Source: a virus. From it: a DNA stretch of 64,000 nucleotides. The stretch covers positions 211,103-275,102 of the IMG/VR virus record IMGVR_UViG_3300048438_000153, one strand, 5' to 3'. The notes under the pieces are model-generated. The model had not been told where the DNA came from, searched no databases, and was given only the letters and a program-made list of their open reading frames with translations. The stretch's first letter is position 1; every line of letters begins with the position of its first letter. The translations under genes and the position numbers were made by a program. Below are positions 9,082 to 18,900 of this stretch, one piece after another.

Positions 9082-9189
9082 ATAGAAACTACTTTAGAAA
9101 AAAAAGACTATAGATAAGAAAGTACCTATATAGGTGACTTATAGGCTCCTACCTAGTGGAAGCATGAAAGAACACTAGGGATAAGAATC

Positions 9190-9393
9190 ATGATCGACTT
9201 TTCAGAACAAAATCTAGATGATATGGACTTCGGAGGGATAGACCTATCAGGGTCTATCTTCAACACAAGCTCTCTTAAGAGGGCTAAGTTCATCGGAGGG
9301 ACTTACAGGGACAGCCTGTTTGAAGAACTTCAACCTGATGATCTAGAGGATAATGAGCTTTCCCCATCAGATTTTTCAGGAGCACTTTCGTGA
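9190..9393 (+). CDS. Pentapeptide-repeat small protein
   Basis: The 67 residues include consecutive A(D/N)LXX-like pentapeptides: DFGGI, DLSGS, IFNTS, SLKRA, KFIGG. This pattern folds into a right-handed square beta-helix, and some such proteins mimic DNA to inhibit gyrase. The tail is acidic (ELQPDDLEDNE). It is the first gene rightward of the hairpin-rich region. Its stop overlaps the GTG of the next small frame, which continues pentapeptide-like sequence. Function is not deducible; a DNA-mimic role is only one possibility. Confidence 0.6.
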   Translation: MIDFSEQNLDDMDFGGIDLSGSIFNTSSLKRAKFIGGTYRDSLFEELQPDDLEDNELSPSDFSGALS

Positions 9394-9488
9394 GATTCTC
9401 GATTGCAGATGGGACGACCTTCTATAAGTGTGACTTCAAGTATGTCACGCTGACGCGCTGTATCCGAAACCGCGTCAAAGGGATCTGA
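9390..9488 (+). CDS. Small coupled protein, pentapeptide-like, 32 aa
   Basis: The GTG at 9390 overlaps the preceding TGA, and AGGAG lies seven bases upstream inside the previous gene, a strong coupling signal. The peptide contains TTFYKCDFKYVTL, which again looks like pentapeptide-repeat coils (F at every fifth position). It may therefore be the separated C-terminal coil of the upstream protein or the product of a frameshift. It ends two bases before the next ATG. Too short for a homology call. Confidence 0.5.
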   Translation: MRFSIADGTTFYKCDFKYVTLTRCIRNRVKGI

Positions 9489-9490
9489 TC

Positions 9491-9895
9491 ATGTGGTTAA
9501 GAAAGTTCAGAGCGAACACAGAAAGTAAACCGCCCGAGCTACTCGCTGTAGAGTTTCCGAAGGCTCTAGAGAATCACATCAAAGAGCTTCTCTCTCTGAG
9601 GAATCAGTTCTACAAGACTTTTGATCGGAAAGTAGAGTCGGCGCTGAAAGAACACGCTGTGACAGGGCTGATCAATCTCTATCACTCTTATTTAGAGAGT
9701 ACGCCCCTACACGACTACATAAAGACCTCTCTCAACGGCGTAGTGATTAGCCGAGAAGGAGGCGTCACTCGATACGCCCTCTCAGAAGCCTCATACGCGC
9801 TTCTAAGCAAGGTTGTCGAAGAGAGAGGTGTCAGTGCCTCAGCGAGAGTCTATTTCCTCCCTGAAGGGGTTATAGACGTCGTTGAGAATTCTTAA
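9491..9895 (+). CDS. hypothetical protein, 134 aa
   Basis: I do not recognise it. It reads as a mixed alpha/beta soluble protein with a helical N-terminal half (LENHIKELLSLRNQFYKTF) and a C-terminal strand-rich part (SASARVYFLPEGVIDVV). It follows the small pentapeptide frames directly (TGATCATG) and so belongs to the same rightward unit. Its 3' end overlaps the convergent minus gene by four bases. Confidence 0.7.
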   Translation: MWLRKFRANTESKPPELLAVEFPKALENHIKELLSLRNQFYKTFDRKVESALKEHAVTGLINLYHSYLESTPLHDYIKTSLNGVVISREGGVTRYALSEASYALLSKVVEERGVSASARVYFLPEGVIDVVENS

Positions 9896-10200
9896 CTCTC
9901 TGCGTTGAACTCCGCGATCTTCTCTTTCAGCTCACTATCAGGATTCTCAACCATCGCATTATAGTCAATGTGACAGCCGTCCATTCGAGATGGGACACGC
10001 ATTCCCTCACGGACAAATCTTAGAGCAAAAGCTCGATGGATTGAAGCGAGCGAAGAGGCTTCAAATCCCTCCTCTTTCAACGTGCGAAGGAAAGCATTAG
10101 ATCCCGCCACCCTACTCTGATGGATCAGGTCTTCAGTAGGGATCTCGTCGAGAATATAGCCAACCCACTCTTCAGTGGTTACAGGTGTCGTCATACCCAT
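9892..10200 (-). CDS. hypothetical protein, 102 aa
   Basis: No family is recognised. The sequence is acidic and helical (TTEEWVGYILDEIPTEDLIHQ), without signal peptide or membrane segment. It begins six bases after the stop of the large helicase gene, on the same strand, so the two are likely co-transcribed and may act together. It converges on 9491-9895 with a four-base overlap. Confidence 0.65.
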   Translation of the reverse strand: MGMTTPVTTEEWVGYILDEIPTEDLIHQSRVAGSNAFLRTLKEEGFEASSLASIHRAFALRFVREGMRVPSRMDGCHIDYNAMVENPDSELKEKIAEFNAES

Positions 10201-10205
10201 TTCTA

Positions 10206-13200
10206 TTACTCCTTGTCTTCAAACTCTGAGGCGGTCTGATAGTCGCCCTCGTCCATGAACTTCTCCCTGATGAGGGAGTTTCTTTCTACTGACTTAGCGA
10301 CCGAAAGCCAAGCTTCTTCAAGAATGACGTCGCTCTTTCTCATGAGGTCTGTCAGCGCGTCCCTCTCTCTCTCAGGGCTTAAGAGTTTACTGAAGCCCTT
10401 TGACTTGAGTTTGAGCTTCTCGATAGTGCCAACGTCAGTCATCGAGCGCACATTGTCGTTTGAGTAGTAGGCGATCTTAAACTCGTTAGAGTAGGTCGAA
10501 ATCGCCTCTAGTACGTCCTGTGCAGACCTTCTGCTCATGTAAGACTCCCAACATGAAGCGTCATCTACGTCGAAGGGCTCAGAGGGGCGCTTCAGGTAAT
10601 CTGAAAGACCCATCTCAAACTCGTTGCACTTCATCTTGAAATACACGTTGAGTACGCGCTGTGCTACGTCGCTATCGTTCAGAGAAAGAGACATCCTCTT
10701 GAGCGGAGTCCCATTCGCAGACCACCACCTCTGACCGATGAGCTCAGTCTTGTTATCGTCAGTACAGAGGAAGAGGTCAGACAAGCTAACCTCATTTCCG
10801 TTTCGGATGCGATCATTGTCTACGAGCCAATCTTTAATCGCGATCTCCTCCTTAGAAAGCACCTCATGATCAAGATCGAGGAAGTCAATCTGAATGTCTG
10901 AGCTGAAGCCGAGAGAAGGCAAGGTCATAAGGTCACTGCTGTCCATGTCGGCCTTGATAGAAGACACATTCTTATCTGCTCTCGCGCTCACAATCTGACC
11001 GAAGATGAGCCTCGAAGGAACGTCCGAAGGCAGACACTTAGAGAAAGAAAGAGCCTTATTGTAGATCGTCCTCGTCATGTCGAGATTTTCTTCAACGAAG
11101 ACCTCAAGGTTGATGTCCTCACTCTGAGAAAGAACATGACCCTCTTCAATGATCGCGAAGTCATCGTCTGACGTGAACTGATAAGAAACAATCGAAGAGA
11201 GCCCCGTGAGATCTGAGACTCTCCTAGCTTCAGAGGGGTCTTTTGATTCTTGAATTACAGAAGAGAACAGAGGATCTGACCTGAAGCGAGAGGGGTCGAG
11301 CGCGAGATACTTAAGTGGGTTCTCGTCCTCGTTCTCAAGGGCCTCTGAGACATCTTTGATGTTACTAGCAGAGGGGTCGAGGAGCATCGAGACAAGATTC
11401 TTATTGATCCTGATCGACTCACCTGTAGTCCTCTCAACGCTATCGTAGTCTGCGATCAGATCAGTCTCCATGCCCTTTCTGATGATGTCCATGAAGAAGT
11501 CCTGATCCGCGCCCTGAATCAAGTCTTTCATCTCATCAATGGTCATGTCCATAGCGTCTTTTCCAAAAGCAGATGCTTTGTCTGAGTCGCCATAGCCTGA
11601 AGTCCTATCGCCACCCTTAGCGATCACCGCGTCAAGGTAGATAACCTCTACTTGCTTGTTTTGACCTGTGCGGTATGCGCGCGCTGTCCTCTGCTTAACA
11701 AGCTCAGAGTCAAAACCCTCACCGCGATCAAGGTGAACCACCGTTCCGATGAACTGAAAGTTGAAGCCCTTCGCGTACTCGTCGGTGCAACTGATCGACT
11801 TGATGCTTGGGTTGTCTTTAAAGATCATCTTAGTAGCGGAAATAGCCCACTGCTCGGAAACGAAAGCGAAGACGCCATTAGGGTTGAAGTAAACTTTCTT
11901 AAGAGCGTTCCTTGAAGACTTGACCCTCTTCACATCCTTATCGGTGAGAGCCTTGAAGAGATCGTTGAAAGGAGTCTCAATAACCTCTTTCTCCTCTTCC
12001 TCAAGTACGCTGTCATACTTGTTGAGGTTGAACTCTACGAGCTCGAAAAGATCCTGAACCTCCTCCCTAAACTCTTCTCCCGCTTTTGGGTGAGCATTTA
12101 AGAAAGAATAGTCTACAAGCCTACGCTCAAGTGCAGATAAAGACGCGAACCTACGACTGTCAAGGTTGACCCTAGAAAGCTCAGTCTTCCCTGTGTCTTT
12201 CTTGATCGCGCCGATATTCTTACCCGCTCGATAGAACTCGATGGAGTCCCTACGGAGCGCGACGTGAACACCGCCAACGCCCGACTTACTGCACTTAACT
12301 GCGTTCTGTCTGACGATAGTCTGATCTGCTGAGAAATAACACACCGCCTTCCCCGGCCTGTCCATCAAGATTTTCTCAGCTTGATCGAGCTTCGGGTTAG
12401 GCACTTTCTCATTGAAATACTTTGAGGGGTTCGTGGTCAGGGTGATGAGATCCCTGATCTTGGAGACACTCTTAGCTTGAGCGAAGTCCACGATGTTCTT
12501 GAAAGAGGACTCCTGATACTTGCCCCCTTTCTTAATTACGTCTCTGTACTTCTTGACCATCGCCTTAAGCTCGCGAGCGAGTGCTCCTGAGAGCTTGCGG
12601 TACTCTTTCTCGACGCGCTCGTTGAGCCGAACTGTGATGACTTGTGAAGTGGGCTTCTGAAGCTTAGGGAGTCCGATTTCTTCAAGATTCACGTCCTGTT
12701 TGAAAGCGAAATAAGCGTTCGCCTTGACCCATGTGTTGAACTCTTCGCGAGTTCCTTTCTTAAGGCCGACGAATCGACCGCCGATGACGTTCCCGAATCT
12801 CTCAGCGAAAGCTCTTTCCTTCTCTGCTGAGAACTCCGCGCCCCTCGCGACTGCGACGAACCTGTAAAGGTCGAGTGGATCTCTCTCCATCGCAGAAGCT
12901 GTGAGAAGAATCTTACGAGGGTGCTTCAGGTCAGAGAGAGCCTTTCTCTTAGTTCCTGTGAGCGCCTCATTGACTTCATCAAAGAAACAGATCGCGTATT
13001 TGTCTTTGAAGTACTCAGTAGAGTCAGCGTAGTTGCTACCCATCTCAGGCTTAGAGGGGTCTTTCCAATAGTCTGAAGGGATATCCCTGAGCCTACGCTC
13101 CCTCTTCTTCGGGTCTTTCTCAGCGAGGAACTCCTCAACGCGGTCGATGCCTCTGACAATCTTAGCGAACTTGGTGTAGTTCATCTCGTAGATGCGGTTA

Positions 13201-15419
13201 TCTACGACGCCGTGATCAGTCATGAAGTCTTTCATTTCTCTTGAGAAGTTACCTTGCAGTCTCTTCGGAGAAACGAACAAGAATTGTTTCTCAGATCCAG
13301 GAGCTTCTTTGGTCTTCATGTAGTGGCGCATAGCACCGCCCGCCAAGAGAGTCTTACCCACACCTGTGTCGAGAGCCATTAGACCTGAGTATGCGTTCGC
13401 CTCAAGCCAAGCCATCGCCTCCATCTGCTTGTTGTTGAAACGGAAAGGACGCCCCTTAAACTCTGAGACGAATCCTCCGATAGCATCGGGAGTGAATTTC
13501 TTAAGGTTCTCTTCATTGAGAGCGCGGTCACGAGCTGTGAGCTCACGGTAGTACTCGTCAAGGTAGTCAAGAGCAGGCTTAGAAACAGCGCATGAGCCGA
13601 GCGTGTCTCTAATCGACTCGTAAGCAGATGGGTCGAAGTAATAGAAAGGGTTCAGACCGTTCACAGTGGGAGCGAGTCTAGGGTCTTTCTTCTGCTCGAT
13701 GGAAGGCTTCATAATCTTAGCAAGATCTTTGATCGCGTTGCGGTCTTGCTTGCTCGCGTTAGAGCTAGGGATGCCAAGAACGAGTCTCTTCTTGTTCGCA
13801 GAAAGAGTGATATAGGGCTCTCTTAAGCGGTTATTCACGACCTTCATGTACTTGGCGCGCGCAGAGCCTTCGCCAAGATCAAGGAAGCTAACCTCTTCAC
13901 CGTCAGGTACGAGATCGCCTACCTCATTTCTTACAAAGTCACCCTCGATCATCTCGATCTTCTGAGTTTCTCCATCTGCGGTGCGCGTGTAGAAGCTACC
14001 CTCGATGAGACGGCCTGAAGCATTGACGAGATCTTCTAAGAGAAAGCCTTTATATTGACCCTCAACGATCACGTCAACCATCGTGTCGCCAACGATCATC
14101 TTCTTAACTTTAACTACACGAGTCAGCGCCCTCTTTGAACTACCCTTCGCATCTGTGAGCTGAGCTGTCCTCATATCCCCTGAAAGAGCGGAGACGTCAT
14201 AGCGAGTGAGAGGGAAACTCTCTTCAGCGCCCTCATAGGTAATCTTAGAAAGGTACTCATAGACAGGAGTCTCCTGAAAGACATCCTCGCCCTCATATCC
14301 CTTTGGCTGACGCTTCTTTACTTTCTTAACGCCGACCTGAATACGCTCTTCTTCGATTGTAGGCATCTGATTGAAGAGAGCCATTTCCTTTCCGATTCGG
14401 CTCTCGAACGCCTCCTCGTAATCATCTTTCGAGGAGAACATCTGATAGTCTGAAGTCTCCTCATCCACCAAGTATGGAGAGTAGATTCCCTTGATGAAGG
14501 GCTCAAGCCTCTCCTCATAGGCTTTCATCGCCTTCTCGTACCCACTCGCCTCTACGCGCGCCTCATATGACTCCCGCGACTCTCCTCTTCTCTTAGATGG
14601 TCTGCGAGGTGGCTTACCTAGTGACTTTACTTGAGGGTCATAAGCGACTGTAGCAGTCTTAGCGCCACCGACGCCGAGGTAGTCTCTAGTCTTTCCTACG
14701 ACAAAACCCTGTTGCTCAAGTGTCGTCTCAAGCTCTTTCTGCTGAATGTCGAAAGCTCTCTTAAGAACATCATATTCCTCAGTATCATCTTTCGAGGACT
14801 TGTTGAGCGCGCTCTCAAGGCTTGAGGGAAGAGCGAACTGAATATAGGGGAGATTGACGGAGCTGTTTCTTTTCTGCTTCGTAGACACCTCAATCCCCAT
14901 CAGTTTGAAGACACGTCCAAGGAGATCAGAGTAATTCTCAACAAGGCGGTTCTTGTAGGTCGCTTTTCTGACATACTTTCTGATGCGCCTGATGCGGTCA
15001 TCTACAGGAGTGTTGATCTCTGAGGTTTCACGGATGAATTTCTCGAAGTCCTCGATCTCAGCTCTCATTCTCTGAGTGTCTTGGATGAAAGACTCCGACA
15101 TCTCGCTTGCGAACTTTCTACGGAGGTACTTAGTACCCTCATCGAACTTATCCACGAGAAGGATATTGTAGTTCTTAAACCTGTCGGCTTTCGCCAAGAT
15201 TTTAAGCATGAACTCGTTAGGCGTGATGAGGTGAGTATATACCGTAAAGAGCGCGTCGATCTCTTTGCGACGAACGGCGATAAACACTCGATCCTCAAGA
15301 CCTTTTTCCTTTCTCTCTAAGATTTCCTCCTCAGAGAGCTTACGCCTCTTACCATAACGCCTCTTAACAACATCTGTAAGGCGACCCCTAAAAGGGATGA
15401 CTGTCTGCCTGTTCTTCAT
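10206..15419 (-). CDS. Very large SNF2-like helicase/translocase, 1737 aa
   Basis: Helicase motifs occupy the middle third. FNNKQMEAMAWLEANAYSGL leads to Walker A DTGVGKTLLAGGAM near residue 686; Walker B is FFDEVNEAL near 815 (DEVN, not DEAH), and motif III is KILLTASAMERD. Motifs V-VI are HLDRGEGFDS and QRTARAYRTGQNKQVEVI near 1250, the Q..TARA.RTGQ..V form of SNF2 enzymes. The first 650 and last 450 residues carry no recognised motif; residues 240-340 are basic. Large phage SNF2 proteins can be virion-injected defence-evasion factors (DarB type), but no methylase domain is visible here. Motor assignment is firm, role open. Confidence 0.82.
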   Translation of the reverse strand: MKNRQTVIPFRGRLTDVVKRRYGKRRKLSEEEILERKEKGLEDRVFIAVRRKEIDALFTVYTHLITPNEFMLKILAKADRFKNYNILLVDKFDEGTKYLRRKFASEMSESFIQDTQRMRAEIEDFEKFIRETSEINTPVDDRIRRIRKYVRKATYKNRLVENYSDLLGRVFKLMGIEVSTKQKRNSSVNLPYIQFALPSSLESALNKSSKDDTEEYDVLKRAFDIQQKELETTLEQQGFVVGKTRDYLGVGGAKTATVAYDPQVKSLGKPPRRPSKRRGESRESYEARVEASGYEKAMKAYEERLEPFIKGIYSPYLVDEETSDYQMFSSKDDYEEAFESRIGKEMALFNQMPTIEEERIQVGVKKVKKRQPKGYEGEDVFQETPVYEYLSKITYEGAEESFPLTRYDVSALSGDMRTAQLTDAKGSSKRALTRVVKVKKMIVGDTMVDVIVEGQYKGFLLEDLVNASGRLIEGSFYTRTADGETQKIEMIEGDFVRNEVGDLVPDGEEVSFLDLGEGSARAKYMKVVNNRLREPYITLSANKKRLVLGIPSSNASKQDRNAIKDLAKIMKPSIEQKKDPRLAPTVNGLNPFYYFDPSAYESIRDTLGSCAVSKPALDYLDEYYRELTARDRALNEENLKKFTPDAIGGFVSEFKGRPFRFNNKQMEAMAWLEANAYSGLMALDTGVGKTLLAGGAMRHYMKTKEAPGSEKQFLFVSPKRLQGNFSREMKDFMTDHGVVDNRIYEMNYTKFAKIVRGIDRVEEFLAEKDPKKRERRLRDIPSDYWKDPSKPEMGSNYADSTEYFKDKYAICFFDEVNEALTGTKRKALSDLKHPRKILLTASAMERDPLDLYRFVAVARGAEFSAEKERAFAERFGNVIGGRFVGLKKGTREEFNTWVKANAYFAFKQDVNLEEIGLPKLQKPTSQVITVRLNERVEKEYRKLSGALARELKAMVKKYRDVIKKGGKYQESSFKNIVDFAQAKSVSKIRDLITLTTNPSKYFNEKVPNPKLDQAEKILMDRPGKAVCYFSADQTIVRQNAVKCSKSGVGGVHVALRRDSIEFYRAGKNIGAIKKDTGKTELSRVNLDSRRFASLSALERRLVDYSFLNAHPKAGEEFREEVQDLFELVEFNLNKYDSVLEEEEKEVIETPFNDLFKALTDKDVKRVKSSRNALKKVYFNPNGVFAFVSEQWAISATKMIFKDNPSIKSISCTDEYAKGFNFQFIGTVVHLDRGEGFDSELVKQRTARAYRTGQNKQVEVIYLDAVIAKGGDRTSGYGDSDKASAFGKDAMDMTIDEMKDLIQGADQDFFMDIIRKGMETDLIADYDSVERTTGESIRINKNLVSMLLDPSASNIKDVSEALENEDENPLKYLALDPSRFRSDPLFSSVIQESKDPSEARRVSDLTGLSSIVSYQFTSDDDFAIIEEGHVLSQSEDINLEVFVEENLDMTRTIYNKALSFSKCLPSDVPSRLIFGQIVSARADKNVSSIKADMDSSDLMTLPSLGFSSDIQIDFLDLDHEVLSKEEIAIKDWLVDNDRIRNGNEVSLSDLFLCTDDNKTELIGQRWWSANGTPLKRMSLSLNDSDVAQRVLNVYFKMKCNEFEMGLSDYLKRPSEPFDVDDASCWESYMSRRSAQDVLEAISTYSNEFKIAYYSNDNVRSMTDVGTIEKLKLKSKGFSKLLSPERERDALTDLMRKSDVILEEAWLSVAKSVERNSLIREKFMDEGDYQTASEFEDKE

Positions 15420-15502
15420 ATATGTACCCCTTGTGACAAGTGAGGTTATTTCTCTTAAACCAATAGAGCTGAGTAGATAAAACTACTATCGAGGAGAAAG
15501 AG

Positions 15503-15958
15503 ATGTGGTTGACATACCTAATCTTATCTGTTTTTCTAACCACATTAGCCCACGAGTACAGTCATGTCGGTATGGCTCAACTCTTAGTAGGTGTAGATCA
15601 ATACTCCATCAAACCCTTCATCCATAAACACAAAGAATTAGGGCTTGTAGGAGGATCTGTCTCAATCACTTATAAGAGAGCAAGAACAAAGTCAGAAGAA
15701 GCTTGGATTGCCTTCGCCCCACGCCTCACTAATGCTCTCTTCTTAATACTCCTACCGTTCACTGTCGATAAAGGATCTCTAGTGATCATCTTAGTAGCTA
15801 CATTAGGATGCTACGATATGCTCAGGGGATCACTCCCCAATGACTCTGACTGTAAAGTCTATTGCAGTCATTGGAGGGTGAGTCCTTACCTAGTCAGGTA
15901 CTATCAGCTCACTCTTTCTTATGTGAGCTTCCTCACCTTTCTACTCAGGCTTTCTTAG
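15503..15958 (+). CDS. Site-2-protease-like membrane metallopeptidase
   Basis: This 151-residue protein has several hydrophobic segments and an N-terminal H17-E18-Y-S-H21 zinc motif inside a membrane helix (TLAHEYSHVGMAQ), as in intramembrane M50 peptidases. A later GSLPNDSDCK could supply the third (Asp) ligand, as in small site-2-protease relatives. GAGGAG precedes the ATG. It is a lone plus-strand gene between two long minus genes and overlaps the fibre gene 3' end by four bases. A substrate such as a host anti-sigma or signal peptide is conceivable but not shown. Confidence 0.6.
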   Translation: MWLTYLILSVFLTTLAHEYSHVGMAQLLVGVDQYSIKPFIHKHKELGLVGGSVSITYKRARTKSEEAWIAFAPRLTNALFLILLPFTVDKGSLVIILVATLGCYDMLRGSLPNDSDCKVYCSHWRVSPYLVRYYQLTLSYVSFLTFLLRLS

Positions 15959-18900
15959 AGGATCACAAAGTTGATCGTGATCACACTGTCTGCGTTAATC
16001 TGAGAACCTATCCTGTTGACAAGGCTGAACTCGAAGCTCGTAGCGTTCGTGATCGAATGCGCGTATACCTCGATACCGCCCTCAGCGAGAATGTCTCCTC
16101 CATTATCAGCAGAGGCCACTGTAGCCATGATGACGCTTGTAGATAACACTGAAGTGTTATTGACCACAAATCCGATTGAGTGAGCATCATCTGCTATCGC
16201 GGTATCGGTTGTCACCGCGACTTGGAAAGCCTTAGTGTTGGTGCTAAAGAGAGGCGCGTTAGTCACGCCCTCGTCACCTGTAAGACCTGTAGTCTTAGCG
16301 ACTGTAAGACCACCGTTCTTGACATTCAAGCTACCTACGTCAAGGGGAGCGAGATCTGAGTCAGGAACGGAATAAGATGCAGCCGGCTCAGTTATGTCAG
16401 CTCGACCATGAAAAATCTTAAACGCGCCTGACTTACCGCCTACGGTGTTGTCTACCTCATATACGACACCCATAAGGAAGTCAGCAAAGTTAGAATCACC
16501 GTAAGCACCTACAAAACCGAGATCGCGAGTTGATGCTGTATTAGTGTAGCCCACATATAGGGTAGGGTCTTTGAATCTTAAAGACCCTGAAACCGCGCTG
16601 TTTCCTGTGATCACACCTGTGACATCAAGATCGCCCGAGAGAGTCACTTTCTGATCTGCTGTCAGAGTGATCGTAGTCTCTCCGTCTGAGTTCTGAATGA
16701 CGTTATTCCCAAGAATAAGGTTACTGCCTGTCTCTACCTCGCCCGTAAACGTAGCCTTGTTTGCAGAGCTAAGAGTCAGAACAGTTGAAAGAGCACCCGC
16801 ATTATCTCCACCTGTCTGAAAGATAACCGAACCGCCTGTGCCTGTCCCATTACCAACACCCGAGGAAATAGTGAGGTTCTCACCTACGGTGTCTTCGTCA
16901 GTCTGAGTAGTCACAGAAATAGAGGTCGCGTTGCTTCCATCACCTAGAGCTACACCTCCACCGCTAACAGTAAGACTGTTCGATGTGAGTGACCCTGTAG
17001 TTGAAAGGTTCTCATCTCCGAAAGAAATAACCCCCCCCGAGTCGGTAATAGAACCGTCAGCAAGAGTAAGAGTTCCAACAGATGAGCCTGAGACTCCCTC
17101 AGACACTTTCCCGAAGACTACTTTCTCACCTTCATTCGTGGTGACGAACTTGAGGTAAGAGTTAGCTCCCTCTGCGATGTCGAGAGCAGTCGCCTGAGCA
17201 TCCGTAAGACTGATAGAAATGGTATTTCCATCGGCGGAGATACTATCTAGGGAGATATCGCCTACGTTAGTGATGTCTCCATCAGCAACACTTAACGAGG
17301 TAACAGTGGTTGCGCCCGCTCCGAGAGTTCCCGTAGTTGAGAGGTTCTCATCTCCAAAGGAAATAGCTCCGCTTGAGTCAGTAATAGAGCCGTCAGCGAG
17401 AGTAAGAGTTCCAACTGTCGAGCCTGAGACTCCCTCAGAAACCTTTCCGAAGACTACCTTCTCACCAGCGTCAGTTGTTACGAACTTGAGGTAAGAGTTA
17501 ACACCCTCTGTGATATCAAGTGATGATGCTTGGTTATCAGTGAGGTTAAGGGTGATCGCGTTTCCGTCAGCAGAAATACTATCGAGAGCAATATCCCCTA
17601 CGTTAGTGATGTCCCCATCAGTAACACTTAACGAGGTAACAGTGGCAGACCCCGCCCCGAGAGTACCTGTAGTAGAAAGGTTCTCGTTCCCAAAGGAAAT
17701 CGCGCCCCCTGAGTCGGTGATCGACCCGTCAGCGAGAGTAAGAGTTCCAACTGTCGAGCCTGAGACTCCCTCAGAAACCTTCCCGAAGACTACCTTCTCA
17801 TCAGCGTCAGTGGTGACGAACTTGAGGTAAGAGTTAGCTCCCTCAGTAATGTCGAGTGAAGACGCTTGGTTATCAGTGAGGTTAAGGGTGATCGAGTTCC
17901 CGTCAGCAGAAATACTATCGAGAGCAATATCCCCTACGTTGCTGATGTCTCCATCAGCAACACTTAATGAAGTGACAGTGGTTGCGCCCGCCCCGAGAGT
18001 ACCTGTAGTAGAAAGGTTTTCGTCCCCAAAGGAAACAGCGCCCCCTGAGTCAGTAATCGAGCCATCAGCGAGAGTAAGAGTTCCAACAGACGATCCTGAG
18101 ACTCCCTCAGACACCTTCCCGAAAACTACCTTCTCATCAGCGTCTGTAGTTACGAACTTGAGGTAAGAGTTAGCTCCCTCAGTAATGTCGAGTGAAGACG
18201 CTTGGTTATCAGTGAGACTGATGGAAATGGTATTTCCGTCAGCAGAAATACTATCTAGGGCGATGTCCCCTACGTTGGAGATGTCCCCATCAGTAACACT
18301 TAATGAAGTGACAGTGGTAGCTCCCGCGCCGAGAGTACCTGTTGTCGAGAGGTTCTCGTCCCCGAAAGAAATAGCTCCACTTGAGTCAGTGATCGACCCA
18401 TCAGCAAGAGTAAGATCTCCAAAGGTAGATCCTGTTGCTCCCGAGACTGTGCCTGTAGCCTCAAGAGTGCTGACAAGTAAACCAGCCTTAGAAAGACCCA
18501 CAACACCTGAGAAGTCGGTAGTAGTTCCATTTACCGCACCGCTGTGAGTGCCTAGTAAGAATTTACCTTCACCCTCATCCCAAATGATAAGAGCATCGTC
18601 CTCAAGACCTCTATTCAGGAAGATCCCGATATCAGAGTTATTGTTATTATCCCCAATGTCCTTGTTGAGCTCAATCACTTGATCTGCAACAGAAAGGTTG
18701 GTTGTACTGATGATAGTCTGAGTGCCGTTTACGGTAATGTTCGTACAGGTGATAGAACCTGTAGTGGTCAGGTTCTCATCATCAAAAGTGATTGTCCCAC
18801 CTGTGGAGGTAATAGAACCGTCAGCGAGAGTAAGAGTCCCTACGGTAGACCCTGAAGCAAGTGTAGCCACCCCCGCTCCGAGAGTACCTGTGGTAGAAAG

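Larger units (their letters stand above)
8300..9189. other. Hairpin-rich divergent non-coding region
   Basis: About 890 bases separate leftward clamp-loader genes from rightward small genes and hold no credible gene. Many short perfect hairpins follow one another: 8394-8414 (7-bp stem, 7-nt loop), 8479-8507 (11 paired bases, GAGA loop), 8521-8534, 8586-8600, 8611-8638 (two-tier), 8725-8739, 8743-8763 (7-bp stem, 7-nt loop) and 9057-9081 (9-bp stem, 7-nt loop), plus a 12-base palindrome at 9124-9135. Candidate roles are a replication origin, a structured RNA or a regulatory hub; the sequence does not decide between them. Confidence 0.6.
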
